Assembly (NCBI GenBank): GCA_036723975.1
Contig: DAIMGJ010000009.1
Location: forward strand, 28,176-92,175
DNA: 64,000 bases
Direction: 5' to 3'
Source of the DNA: JAILEN01 sp036723975
GTDB lineage: Bacteria > Bacillota > Clostridia > Lachnospirales > Lachnospiraceae
Shown: positions 52,058 through 60,868 of the stretch, in pieces
Layout: each line of letters starts with the position of its first letter
Position numbering within the stretch: the first letter of the stretch is position 1
Notes under the pieces: model-generated
Told to the model about the DNA's origin: nothing
What the model saw: the letters and a program-made list of their open reading frames with translations, nothing else
Databases searched by the model: none
Position numbers and translations under genes: made by a program

Positions 52058-53521
52058 TATTTTCTCAAATGGGATGATTTTTTGGGTTGACCCAGGGTTG
52101 ACCTCCGCTATTTTAGCGGGTTCTGCGTCATTTTCTTTTCTGTTTTCTTGATTTAATGCATTGATTTTGTCTCGAGCATTTTGCAAATAATGTCTACTTG
52201 CGAAAGTGTAGTGTCTTTCGTTTGTTTCAACGGTATGACCTAATAATGCGGCTCTGTCCGGTGCATCGATTCCTGCCGGAATTAAAACATTCGTATTAAA
52301 GGTTTTTCGAAAGGCATGGTTTCTGGTAGCAGGACACTCCAAGTCTAAAGACTTAAGCATACGCTGCAAATATGCAGTGTATTTGTTGGTCTTTACCCAG
52401 GATCCGTCCTTGTTACAGAACACAAACTCCGATTCAATCCCTAAAGACTTCTGTAGGGCCTTTAATTCGGTCAGAATGGCTTCGATTTCAGGTAGGATAG
52501 GGAATTCTCGACCACCATTGGAAACACGCTTTTCTTCCTTTGTAGAGTCTTCGTAATAGAACTCTTTTTCGCCGTTTTCATTTTTACGGACAAGCTGTTG
52601 TGCGTGGATATGGATGATTCCTTCTGTAAGGTCAATATCAGTCCACTTTAATGCACAAAGCTCAGCAACACGCATACCGGTATTAATGGCAATCAAAGTG
52701 ATATATCCGTTGATGTAGTATCCATCGATTACGTTACCATGGCCGTGTTCAATTCGCCTACGTACTTCCGCTTTGATGATTTCAATCTCCTCAGGAGAGA
52801 AGACGTTGGCTTTGGAAGAACGATCCTGAACTTTGCAATCCGGATAGTATCTGCGCAATTCCAACGCATTTACAGGATTTTTATCAATCTTTTCATAATA
52901 CAATGCGTATTTAAATGTAAGATTAAGTAACCCCTTAAACTGTTTTAAGCGCTTTTGTCCCGGATTTAGCTCCTTGGTGCGACGTTGAACGTATTCCTGA
53001 AGCACGGGAACAGTTATTTCCCGTATGCTTTTAGAAGCAAAGTCCTTTGTAATAAAGTACTTGTAATCCTGGCGGATGCGTTCGATGGTTCGCGGAGAAT
53101 TGTTCATTGTCCGTTCTTTTTCGTCCAGAGCTTTGCTGAACATGTTTCCGAAGCTTAAATCGTTTGCACTTCCGGAGTAGAAGTCGTAAATCTTGTTGAT
53201 TAATGCTTCATACGTGCCTGCGACAGTGCGATAAGAATGTCCCGGTAGTTTGGTATACCACCATTTGCGATCATTGTTTTCGCAATCAATCTTTTTGGGT
53301 GTACCGTCTTTGTTTACGTGAACAGCTTTTACAAACTGTTCTTTGGCTTTCATCTCCTTTGATTTGTACATTTGTATTTCGCTCGTAGCGTCTAACACAT
53401 TCATTATACCATCTGCTTGGGCTTTTTTAACATGAAAGATGTTACGCTCGTAATCGGAGATAAGATTCATTAGGGTTTTTAATGAGTTGATTTTATCTTC
53501 GTTAATATATGTGTAGTTCAT
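52031..53521 (-). CDS. int: Tyrosine-type site-specific integrase
   Basis: A 496-residue phage/ICE-type integrase. An N-terminal arm-binding domain and a SAM-like core-binding domain (about 110-240) precede the catalytic domain with Arg in NTGMRVAELCALKW, HAFRKTF (HxxR), LLGHTVETNERHYT with the His/Trp position as His and the nucleophilic Tyr. It catalyses integration and excision, presumably at the tRNA-Gly 3' end. The start at 53521 is set by AAAGGAGGAACA; the frame is open further upstream. Confidence 0.93.
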   Translation of the reverse strand: MNYTYINEDKINSLKTLMNLISDYERNIFHVKKAQADGIMNVLDATSEIQMYKSKEMKAKEQFVKAVHVNKDGTPKKIDCENNDRKWWYTKLPGHSYRTVAGTYEALINKIYDFYSGSANDLSFGNMFSKALDEKERTMNNSPRTIERIRQDYKYFITKDFASKSIREITVPVLQEYVQRRTKELNPGQKRLKQFKGLLNLTFKYALYYEKIDKNPVNALELRRYYPDCKVQDRSSKANVFSPEEIEIIKAEVRRRIEHGHGNVIDGYYINGYITLIAINTGMRVAELCALKWTDIDLTEGIIHIHAQQLVRKNENGEKEFYYEDSTKEEKRVSNGGREFPILPEIEAILTELKALQKSLGIESEFVFCNKDGSWVKTNKYTAYLQRMLKSLDLECPATRNHAFRKTFNTNVLIPAGIDAPDRAALLGHTVETNERHYTFASRHYLQNARDKINALNQENRKENDAEPAKIAEVNPGSTQKIIPFEKIKKAETLVK

Positions 53522-53540
53522 TGTTCCTCCTTTTACAGAG

Positions 53541-53586
53541 CAAAACAAAAAGAGCAGTACCTCACCAAAAGGCAAGAAACTGCTCC
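53541..53586 (-). terminator. Terminator before the integrase gene (minus strand)
   Basis: Stem GAGCAGT/ACTGCTC (53552-53558 with 53579-53585) followed on the minus strand by TTTTTGTTTT. It separates the replication/mobilization operon from int. Confidence 0.75.
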
Positions 53587-53587
53587 A

Positions 53588-53684
53588 TAAACAAATAAAC
53601 AGGGTTTTTGCAAAACTGCATTTCCCTGTTTACTCATATTTTTATATTTTTGTTTTTTCTCTGTTTATCTGTTTACATGTTTAC
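53588..53684. repeat. Iteron-like 8-bp repeats, (C/A)TGTTTA(C/T)
   Basis: Three units in direct tandem (CTGTTTAT, CTGTTTAC, ATGTTTAC, 53661-53684), another CTGTTTAC at 53626-53633 and inverted copies ATAAACAG/ATAAACA at 53588-53601, in an AT-rich stretch between int and the helicase gene. Such arrays serve as replication iterons or integrase arm sites. Confidence 0.6.
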
Positions 53685-53702
53685 AAGAAAAAAAGAGAAG
53701 AT

Positions 53703-55043
53703 TTACTTAAATGGTAAATTCTTCTCTTCAGTAGGGGTTATTGGTTCGAAGGTCGGCTCTATGATAGGAGCAGTACGAACCCAGGCTCTTTGAATGCCGT
53801 ATTTATCAAATCGGTGTGTCGATATTTTTCGATAGTCTTTTTTAAAGGATTGATTTAAAATATCGCCTATTGCATTTGACTGCCAGGATTCCAAATTATC
53901 TGTTTCGGAATGACCAAGCGCCTCGACGAATAACATCTTCGCACAAACATATTGTGGCTGATACGTATCAATGTAGTTCATGATGGCGTTTTCCAATGGA
54001 TCATCCGGCATATACTTTCGTTGCTCATCAACTAAGGTCTCCTGCATTTCTTTGGAGAGCGTCAGTTTGAAATCTTCGTTCTGATAGATATACATAACCT
54101 CTGCCCAAAGCTGCTTAAAGTATTCTCTGGATTCTTCTTCGTTTTCCAAGATATGAATTTCCGCATTTTCTGCATTCACTTCAATGGGAAGAAAACGACG
54201 GTTACCTGATTTATCCGGTGGGAGAAATTCCAGTCGGTTGGAAGTACCTGCAAATACGCATTGCCTTGGACAATCAATGGGAAACTTGTCATAAGGGACT
54301 CGGTAGTTATCGGATAGCCTTGAGATAAATGATTTTGTTTCCTCTACATATTTTGCATGTAGTATGGCAAGCATCTCCGGTATCTCGATGATCCAATGTC
54401 CTTTGATATGTTCATGGACTTCCTTGTCGTTTAGCTTTTTTAAATCATCCGTAAACCATAAGTCTGTCATGGCAAGGAATCGTAAAAATGTGGACTTCCC
54501 GGCACCTTGTCCTCCGATAAGGCAAAGCATGTATTCGAACTTACAGCCAGGATGGAATACTCTCGATATTGCTCCAAGCATAAATAGCTTTAAGGATTCA
54601 ATAGCAAGTGGAGTAGGAGCAACACCTAAGTATTTGGTGAGCACTTCGCATAGGCGATTTTTTCCATCCCACTGAAGAGATAATAAAAGCTCTTTGATCG
54701 GATGGTAGGCATTTTCTTTTGAAACGATTCGTATCTGGCGCTCAATAATCTTGTCAGCTTTAAGGCCATAAGTTTTTTCCATGTAGGTAATAATGTTATC
54801 CAAGTCATTGTCTGAAAAGGTGACTGCATATCGTTTCCATGGCATTTCTTTTACAACATCTGTGTTGCCGGTAAATTCATTGAATCGGATGGCACCTTTT
54901 AATAATGGATCATACTTTAGAACCAGTTGGCAGTTATCATTGTTTTGAATGATACGTCCTTTTTCATCACGGGAGAGTAATTCCGGAAGCTTTGGTTCAG
55001 CGGGCTTTTGATTTACGAATGTCATCAACTCTTTCTTTGGCAT
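53703..55043 (-). CDS. Virulence-associated E (VapE) family helicase
   Basis: A 446-residue D5/VapE-type superfamily III-like helicase of phages, satellites and mobilizable elements. Walker A is GGQGAGKST (about residue 180), followed by FTDDLKKLNDKEVHEHIKGHWIIEIPEM and CVFAGTSNRLEFLPPDKSGNRRFLPIEV, the signature of the family. It probably unwinds the element's replication origin with the upstream primase, whose gene it overlaps by 47 nt. The ATG at 55043 follows CAGGAGGTAATTTCAA. Confidence 0.92.
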   Translation of the reverse strand: MPKKELMTFVNQKPAEPKLPELLSRDEKGRIIQNNDNCQLVLKYDPLLKGAIRFNEFTGNTDVVKEMPWKRYAVTFSDNDLDNIITYMEKTYGLKADKIIERQIRIVSKENAYHPIKELLLSLQWDGKNRLCEVLTKYLGVAPTPLAIESLKLFMLGAISRVFHPGCKFEYMLCLIGGQGAGKSTFLRFLAMTDLWFTDDLKKLNDKEVHEHIKGHWIIEIPEMLAILHAKYVEETKSFISRLSDNYRVPYDKFPIDCPRQCVFAGTSNRLEFLPPDKSGNRRFLPIEVNAENAEIHILENEEESREYFKQLWAEVMYIYQNEDFKLTLSKEMQETLVDEQRKYMPDDPLENAIMNYIDTYQPQYVCAKMLFVEALGHSETDNLESWQSNAIGDILNQSFKKDYRKISTHRFDKYGIQRAWVRTAPIIEPTFEPITPTEEKNLPFK

Positions 55044-55608
55044 TTGAAATTACCTCCTGATATTTTTTTATAAATTCCTTTTGCTCATCCAACATGCTGT
55101 TTTCAATCATATCCATGAGCCAATCGATGGTATCTATGTTTTTTACAGCTTCTTCGAAGAGTGGATGGCAGTGCTCCAGTTCCTCGGGAGTGGTTGGCGC
55201 ATAATCTCGTTTGGCGCAATGAAGAATATAATAGTAGTCATGCAAATAATTAAGAGCATCCCGTTTGTATAACAGAAATGCTCTTAATTCTTCTTGTTCC
55301 TTTTCTCTTTTGATTTCTTCAGCAGTAGGCTTGTAAGGTTTTCCGACTTCAATATCCAAACCAAAATCGGCAATTAGTTTTTTGGTGGCATCCATCGGCG
55401 AGAGATGAAACAGTTCTTCTACGAAGTTGATGACATCTCCATCGGCTCCGCATGCAAAGCAATGATAGCGATTATCTACGATCATGCTTGGATGTTTGTC
55501 CGGATGAAATGGACAGCAGGCTATGCGATTTCTTTTTACTTTAATTCCATAAAAAACAGCTGCATCCTTTGTGGACACAGCTGACTTCACCTTTTGAAAA
55601 ATATTCAT
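54997..55608 (-). CDS. CHC2 zinc-finger primase-like protein
   Basis: A 203-residue protein with the N-terminal CHC2 zinc finger of DnaG-type primases: ACCPFHPDKHPS and YHCFACGADGDVINF give the C-H-C-C ligands (about residues 31-60). The TOPRIM catalytic domain is missing; the rest is helical and charged. It is probably a DNA-binding priming factor that works with the VapE protein, as in other integrative elements. Its ATG directly follows the relaxase stop codon, with AAAGGAG upstream. Confidence 0.88.
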   Translation of the reverse strand: MNIFQKVKSAVSTKDAAVFYGIKVKRNRIACCPFHPDKHPSMIVDNRYHCFACGADGDVINFVEELFHLSPMDATKKLIADFGLDIEVGKPYKPTAEEIKREKEQEELRAFLLYKRDALNYLHDYYYILHCAKRDYAPTTPEELEHCHPLFEEAVKNIDTIDWLMDMIENSMLDEQKEFIKKYQEVISNAKERVDDIRKSKAR

Positions 55609-57108
55609 TTATAATTCGTTCTCCTTTCTTATTTTTGTAGGAATGGATTTCCCAATTATTTTTTTGTAATCTGCATTGATTGCTTTTTGTAGAGAGTAAG
55701 CTTTTGACGCCTCTGCCTTAAGGCGCTTGTACTCAACATAAAGAGCAGAGTAATCAGTGTTTAATTCTTCCAGTCGGATCTTTAGTTTGGCGACGGGCAC
55801 TTGTTTATCCGGATAGTGCTCCGAGATAATACGACGCGCCATGTAATACTGATTTAATTCCGCTCGATGTTCTTCTTTGTAGCGTTCCTTTTCCTTTGCA
55901 TTTTTTATGGCATACATGGTGGAATAAATAGGTTTGTATCGCTCGTAGTCCTCGTAAGCCTTTAGGATTTCTTTGATTTCTTTTTGCTCTTCACTGATTG
56001 GTTTCATCTGTTGTTGAATGTCGGAAACCTTTGCATACATGCTTCGAACATATGCCTCCAAATCATTTAAAGTAGAAATCTTGTTTTCAGTTAGGAAGTT
56101 AATTACTTCCGCTTGCTGCTTGATGTTTTTAACCTTTGCTTTGTTGGAGTATGCTCCGGCATTCCTTTCGTCATAGTAGGATTGCAGCGCCTGAACAAAA
56201 GCGTTGGATTCTTCTCTTTGATATTTCTCCAGCGATTTGTTTTGAGCGATTTCTTTTTGCAAGGAAGAAATCCAGTTCGAAAGCTCTGAGATTTCACTGC
56301 GTAGCCTTTTTATGAATGCATTGGTAGCTTTGATTAATCGGTTCCAGTTGCCCACATCGGTTTGGATGCCCTTCTTTTCCATGGCTCTTACGGTGGGACC
56401 CTCATGAATGGTAGGAAGAATATCCATATCTCTGTCACAGTAAGAACGATGGTCGATTCGCTCCGACATTCCTTTTTCTTCATACTTGGCATTTACAAGG
56501 GATGCCCAGTTTTCTCTCCATTGTGTTAATGTTTCCGGAGATCCCCAGTCACTAGTAGAAACTGCATTGAACTTTTGCTTTCCGTTTTTATCAAGGAGCG
56601 GTTTTCCGTCTTCATCAAATAGGTATTCTCGTTTCTGCTTAGAACCCCAGGTGCCATCTTTGTTCAATGGTCGGATGGGAGCAATCACATGGAAATGCGG
56701 GTTTTGGATTCCACCTTCGCCTTTGTCCGGATCATGAATTGCAAGATCTACAATCATTCCTTTTTTAACAAAGTTTTCTGTAACGAATTGCTTTGCTAAT
56801 GCAAGATTTTCTTCGTAGGTAAATTCGTTTTGCAATGCAACATTAAAGGAATAGGCAAGCTGTGCTTTGGGATGTTTTTCATTAACCTCTACTTCGTTCC
56901 AAAGTGTTTCACGATTAAGGAAACGTTCGGGGGCATGGGGCGGAAGAAGAATTTCCGTATAAAGAACGCCTCCTTTTTTCGTGTAATCCTGAATGGTGCC
57001 GTAGTAGTCGTCGGTAAGCTTTTCTCCGGACCGATAGGCGGCGCTTGCCACAGCAGATTGTCCTTTGCCACGGGATACTTGTGAGACATTGAAATGATAG
57101 AGTGCCAT
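55609..57108 (-). CDS. MobQ-family relaxase (MobA/MobL)
   Basis: A 499-residue conjugative relaxase. N-terminal YHFNVSQVSRGKGQSAVASAAYRSG is the MobA/MobL start with the catalytic Tyr region, and QNPHFHVIAPIRP is the HxH metal motif. The last ~230 residues are coiled-coil. It should nick oriT at 57547 and lead the strand into a helper secretion channel. The start overlaps the upstream stop as TAATG, with AAGGAGG upstream. Confidence 0.93.
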   Translation of the reverse strand: MALYHFNVSQVSRGKGQSAVASAAYRSGEKLTDDYYGTIQDYTKKGGVLYTEILLPPHAPERFLNRETLWNEVEVNEKHPKAQLAYSFNVALQNEFTYEENLALAKQFVTENFVKKGMIVDLAIHDPDKGEGGIQNPHFHVIAPIRPLNKDGTWGSKQKREYLFDEDGKPLLDKNGKQKFNAVSTSDWGSPETLTQWRENWASLVNAKYEEKGMSERIDHRSYCDRDMDILPTIHEGPTVRAMEKKGIQTDVGNWNRLIKATNAFIKRLRSEISELSNWISSLQKEIAQNKSLEKYQREESNAFVQALQSYYDERNAGAYSNKAKVKNIKQQAEVINFLTENKISTLNDLEAYVRSMYAKVSDIQQQMKPISEEQKEIKEILKAYEDYERYKPIYSTMYAIKNAKEKERYKEEHRAELNQYYMARRIISEHYPDKQVPVAKLKIRLEELNTDYSALYVEYKRLKAEASKAYSLQKAINADYKKIIGKSIPTKIRKENEL

Positions 57109-57425
57109 TAGTCATTACCTCCTTTCTGATTTGGTTCAGAGTTCTTTGCCAGATTTACAAATCTGGAATAGAGCTCTTTTACATTTGGAAGTTCAGAAAG
57201 GGAACGCATGAAGTCCCAAAAGAGTGTTTGTGGAAGATGCTCGATGCCGTCGAATATGTATTCCAACTCGGCACCTTCCACAATGAGTCTGTGGGTCCTT
57301 TCCTTGTCTTGCTTCTGTAGAGCATTTTTTAATCTGGCCTCTGCTCGGTTTAGTCGATGCTCGTCTTGCATCTTTTGCTTTTGGGCTTTTTCTAAGTCAA
57401 GCCGCTTTTTTTCTAAATCGTTCAT
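57108..57425 (-). CDS. DUF3847 family mobilization accessory protein
   Basis: A 105-residue basic helical protein (coiled coil at residues 3-45, AQKQKMQDEHRLNRAEARLKN), then a GAELEYIFDGIEHL segment. Small proteins of the DUF3847 type accompany relaxases in clostridial mobile elements. It overlaps the relaxase start by 1 nt and begins about 100 bp from oriT, so it probably helps relaxosome assembly. Confidence 0.8.
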   Translation of the reverse strand: MNDLEKKRLDLEKAQKQKMQDEHRLNRAEARLKNALQKQDKERTHRLIVEGAELEYIFDGIEHLPQTLFWDFMRSLSELPNVKELYSRFVNLAKNSEPNQKGGND

Positions 57426-57519
57426 CTTAATTCCTCCTTTCGATTTTAGAAAAATGTTTTTGCCTTCGGAGCCGCAGGCGAACGCAATTTTCTTTCCCGA
57501 GAAATCGGGAAAATCGCGC

Positions 57520-57560
57520 TAGATACCTGTGTAGGTATAGAAGTGCGCCCTTTCCTAAGA
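57520..57560 (+). other. oriT: Origin of transfer (oriT), MobQ/RSF1010-like nic
   Basis: An inverted repeat ATACCT-GTGT-AGGTAT (57523-57538) is followed by AGAAGTGCGCCCTT. The AAGTGCG|CCCT core is the nic sequence of RSF1010-type (IncQ) oriT, placing the nick between 57547 and 57548. Further stems flank it: TTTCCCGA/TCGGGAAA (57493-57512) and CCTAAGAAA/TTTCTTAGG (57553 onward). It lies beside the MobQ relaxase operon, as expected. Confidence 0.8.
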
Positions 57561-57686
57561 AAGGGAGTTTTCTTAGGGCTCCTTTTGAAGCTTTCTGATT
57601 AATATTACGAAGGAAAAAGTGACAACCTTTGATTTGATAGGTAATTGCCCGATTTTTGAAAAATTGAAAAAGTTTGGATTGATTTT

Positions 57687-57702
57687 GATGCAAATCTGCA
57701 TC
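57687..57702. promoter_or_regulatory. Operator-like inverted repeat before the repressor gene
   Basis: GATGCA-AATC-TGCATC is a perfect 6-bp dyad just upstream of a TATGAT -10 box (57706-57711) and about 50 bp before the XRE-type gene. Autoregulation by that gene's product is likely by analogy. Confidence 0.5.
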
Positions 57703-57751
57703 GGATATGATATGATGATAAAAACAAATGTTCGGGTTATGAGGAAATATT

Positions 57752-58624
57752 ATGAGCGAGAGATTACCGGGAAATTTACAGGAACGACTTCGAGAACTTC
57801 GAGAGGAACATGGCTATTCCAGCCGTAATAAATTAGCGGATGTATTAGGAATTGATCGGACTACCTATAGCCGAATTGAAAACGGAACCACGAAGACCAT
57901 CAATAGTGATGTGCTTGTAAAGTTGGCGGAACTTTATGATGTTTCGACGGATTATATTTTGGGATTATCCGATACACCGGAGAAAACTTATTATGATATT
58001 GGAGAGCTTGGGTTGTCGGTTGAAGCAGCCAAGAATCTGTATTCGGGAAAAGTATCAAAGAACTCTTTAAATGAGTTGCTCTTAAATAATAAATTTGCTG
58101 TGGCAACACATATGATGGAAGACTATTTTTGTGGAGCGTTGGCAGAGCTGCTTGTGACGCAAAATGCTATGATGGATAACTCATATAATCTGGTAACGTA
58201 CTTGATTGAGGCCGGAGAGATACCGAATGATATAGACATGAAAAACTTAAAAAAGACTTTGAAGCATGCCAAGATTTCTCCAAATCAAGCAGAGATAGAC
58301 CGAATTCAAAGACAACTGACAAGTGCTATAAAAGAGATTCGAAAGAAAGTTGTAAATGAAATAAAAGAGGCAAACGATTATCTGGGACAATCGGAAGTTG
58401 CTAACTATGATGTGCTAAAAGCAATCCAGGAAGAGGCAAAAAAGATTCCTACGCTGAAAGGACTACCGGAAGAAAAGAAGAATCAATTTGTAATTGATAT
58501 GATTAAAAATGGAATCCGAGAGAATAAAACAATTACTGAGGAAGATCTACAAAAGATAGATCAATTAATCGAACAGGTTGCTCCAACGTTAAATGACTTA
58601 TGGAAGAATCAAACAAAAATTTAG
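57752..58624 (+). CDS. XRE (Cro/CI)-type transcriptional regulator
   Basis: A 290-residue regulator. Residues 10-70 form a helix-turn-helix of the HTH_3 type (RLRELREEHGYSSRNKLADVLGIDRTTYSRIENGT, then TDYILGLSD). The remaining ~210 residues are helical without a recognised sensor domain. It probably represses the divergent mobilization operon and itself. TGAGGAAATATT precedes the ATG. Its end overlaps the sigma-factor start by 25 nt. Confidence 0.87.
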   Translation: MSERLPGNLQERLRELREEHGYSSRNKLADVLGIDRTTYSRIENGTTKTINSDVLVKLAELYDVSTDYILGLSDTPEKTYYDIGELGLSVEAAKNLYSGKVSKNSLNELLLNNKFAVATHMMEDYFCGALAELLVTQNAMMDNSYNLVTYLIEAGEIPNDIDMKNLKKTLKHAKISPNQAEIDRIQRQLTSAIKEIRKKVVNEIKEANDYLGQSEVANYDVLKAIQEEAKKIPTLKGLPEEKKNQFVIDMIKNGIRENKTITEEDLQKIDQLIEQVAPTLNDLWKNQTKI

Positions 58625-59385
58625 ATAAAAGAGAAAAACAGAATAGAAAACTATGTAGTAAAATCAAAGATAATGATTTATTTGCCGAAACGGAACTTCT
58701 GATTTCAAATGAACCGATGATTATTCAATTAGCAAGTAGTATGGAGACTCTATATGATTTGGATTTGAATCATTGGGGTGGGATTGATAGAGAGGATATC
58801 ATTCAGGAAGGCAGAATCGCCATGCTTCGAGCTGCTCAGACCTTTGATGAAAAAGGTGCCGCGAAGTTTTCCACTTATGCCTATACGATTATAAAGAACG
58901 CCATGACGGATTTGTGCCGAAAGGGAATCTCGGCATTCGAAGCAAGAATGATTAACTCCGGATTAACTCAGGTTTTTTTAGATGATGATTCTCTTGAGAA
59001 GGAATTTGAATTTAGTGTTTCCGATATCGTTCGACATGGTCGTTTTGATCCGACCGGTAACCTTGCAGTGCTTCATGTTATGTTGGAAAAGATGAACAAT
59101 CGGTTGAAACTTTTAACTCCACGGCAAAGAAGATTATTGGCATACAGATATGGATTAGGAGCACTGGAGTGCAAATCCATAAGTGAAACGGCAGCATNNN
59201 NNNNNNNCAGGCTTTTGCGATATCGGGAGCAGTAACCCCCATCAACAGCAAATGCCGGACCCTGCCCTTCAGGTCTTGCGCAAACGGCAGCATATTTTCA
59301 TCTAACGGAAAAGTATGTGAAGATTATCGAACAGCAGTCATTGGATGTTTTAAGAACTGGGATGAATGATGGGAAGATACTCTGA
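58600..59385 (+). pseudogene. Sigma-70 family factor interrupted by an insertion/gap
   Basis: The 5' part (58600-59197) encodes sigma region 2 (GGIDREDIIQEGRIAMLRAA, KFSTYAYTIIKNAM) and the start of region 4 (LTPRQRRLLAYRYGLGALECKSISETAA). It stops at the assembly gap. The frame resumes at 59285 with the missing end of the region 4 helix (AAYFHLTEKYVKIIEQQ...) and a TGA at 59385. AAACGGCAGCAT occurs on both sides (59186-59197, 59282-59293), so an insertion of unknown length separates the halves. In other elements such sigma factors control element genes. It is broken here unless excised or misassembled. Confidence 0.8.
59198..59281. mobile_element. Insertion within the sigma gene, partly unassembled
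   Basis: Ten N (59198-59207) and 74 bp of foreign sequence (59208-59281) lie between the two 12-bp copies. The 74 bp can encode, on the minus strand, a stretch like RVRHLLLMGVTAPDIAKA that resembles a transposase helix-turn-helix, but this is weak. A repeated IS that breaks the assembly is the simplest explanation. Confidence 0.55.
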
Positions 59386-59430
59386 AATGATATAATTGAA
59401 TCATATATAATCTTGGAGAGGATAAATTGA

Positions 59431-60807
59431 ATGTCTAGAAAACATCTTCTAAAAGATATGAATATAAAAGGAAAAAGATTTGGAAATCTCACCGCTTTAT
59501 ACAGAACAGATGGTGACAAAGGAACTTGTTGGAGATGCAAGTGTTCCTGTGGAAAAGAGACAACAGTACCAATTTATTTGCTGTTAAAGAATCAGGTTAA
59601 GAGTTGTGGATGCCTTAAACATAAGCCAGCATATAATGCAAAGGATCACACCGGAGAACGTTTCGGAATGCTAGTTGCGATAGAAAGATTGCAAAGATAT
59701 CGGGGGAAGGAGATTTTTTATCGTTGTGTATGTGATTGTGGAGCAGAAAAGAAAATAAGTTCTGGCAATCTTACTAGTGGTCATACTAGAAGTTGTGGAG
59801 GAAAGAATCATACGAGAAAAGAGTTTGAACTACTTAACTACAGTCTTGATGACAAAGATAGGTTATATTATGTTTACCGGCATATTTCACCCAGTGGTAA
59901 GTCTTATATTGGAATCACAAAACAGGATCCTGAGAGACGTTTCCGAAAAGGAGCGGGATATAAAACACAGAAAGCTTTTTATCGAGCAATAGAAAAGTAT
60001 GGTTGGGAGTCCTTTCACCATGACATTCTCGAAGAAGGATTAACCGAAAAAGAAGCATATGAAAAAGAGGCCTATTATATTAGTGAAGTATATAAATCAT
60101 ATGCACCTCATGGATATAATTCACGTGAGGGTGGGGTTCATGCTAGACATTACATTATGCCAGTAATTCAGTACTTTGATAATAAGCCGGTTAATTATTT
60201 TGAAGGAGTTAATCAAGCAGTAAAAGAGCTTGGAATATGTGCAGCCACAATAAAAAAACATATCGGAACAGAAAATGCTATTGAAGGATATTATTTTGAA
60301 ATTCTTCCTAAGATGATGCCATACAATGTTGATGTTGAATTACAGGAATTAGAAAGCAAAGAGCATCTTCGCATAAAAGATGTAGTAGAAAAAGAATGGA
60401 AAGGAAATACTGTTCAGCGGAATATATCTGGGAAAAAACCTATAAACCAGTATTCCCTAGATGGGAAGTATTTAAATACATTTTCTTGTGTAAAAGAAGC
60501 TGCAATTGTTTTGCCGGATGGGAAGACGGATGCCATCTATGCGGCTGTAAATCCCAAAAGACAAGGGGAAACAGCCTATGGATATATGTGGAAATATGAT
60601 GATGGAAATCATGTTGATATATCACAAGTTCCATATAAGGTTCAAAAAGGAGTCTTAAAAATAGATAAAGAAACCGGAAAAGTCATTATAAGGTATAAAT
60701 CTATGGCGGAGGCATCTCGTGAATTAGGAGTCAGTATGAATAAAATACGGATTGCTTGCAAAGGAAGAGATTCTTTTAAAGACTTTGTTCTGAAATTTAA
60801 TAATTAG
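59431..60807 (+). CDS. GIY-YIG endonuclease with zinc ribbons and NUMOD-type repeats
   Basis: A 458-residue protein. Two Cys-rich ribbons come first (CWRCKCSCGKE...SCGC and YRCVCDCGAEKK...SCGG, about residues 30-125), as in phage AP2/HNH-type homing proteins. A GIY-YIG nuclease domain follows (about 145-230: YYVYRHISPSGKSYIGITK, with YGWESF and KEAYYISEV). The C-terminus has IENR1/NUMOD1-type DNA-binding repeats (PINQYSLDGKYLNTF, SMAEASRELGVSMNKIRIACKG). It is probably a selfish homing endonuclease carried by the element. The ATG follows GGAGAGGATAAATTGA. Confidence 0.85.
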   Translation: MSRKHLLKDMNIKGKRFGNLTALYRTDGDKGTCWRCKCSCGKETTVPIYLLLKNQVKSCGCLKHKPAYNAKDHTGERFGMLVAIERLQRYRGKEIFYRCVCDCGAEKKISSGNLTSGHTRSCGGKNHTRKEFELLNYSLDDKDRLYYVYRHISPSGKSYIGITKQDPERRFRKGAGYKTQKAFYRAIEKYGWESFHHDILEEGLTEKEAYEKEAYYISEVYKSYAPHGYNSREGGVHARHYIMPVIQYFDNKPVNYFEGVNQAVKELGICAATIKKHIGTENAIEGYYFEILPKMMPYNVDVELQELESKEHLRIKDVVEKEWKGNTVQRNISGKKPINQYSLDGKYLNTFSCVKEAAIVLPDGKTDAIYAAVNPKRQGETAYGYMWKYDDGNHVDISQVPYKVQKGVLKIDKETGKVIIRYKSMAEASRELGVSMNKIRIACKGRDSFKDFVLKFNN

Positions 60808-60868
60808 CTATTGATGAGAAAAATACTCATATGTACTATTTTTATTATAAGAAATTGACAAATCGGAG

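Larger units (their letters stand above)
52007..60807. mobile_element. Integrative mobilizable element next to tRNA-Gly (right end not found)
   Basis: From the tRNA-Gly 3' end run, on the minus strand, a tyrosine integrase, VapE-type helicase, CHC2 primase, MobQ relaxase and DUF3847 protein, then an oriT, and divergently a repressor and a sigma factor, followed by a GIY-YIG endonuclease. There is replication and mobilization machinery but no type IV secretion genes, so it would need a helper element. The end coordinate given is only the last clearly element-like gene; I found no second copy of the tRNA-Gly 3' end before 64000. Confidence 0.75.
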
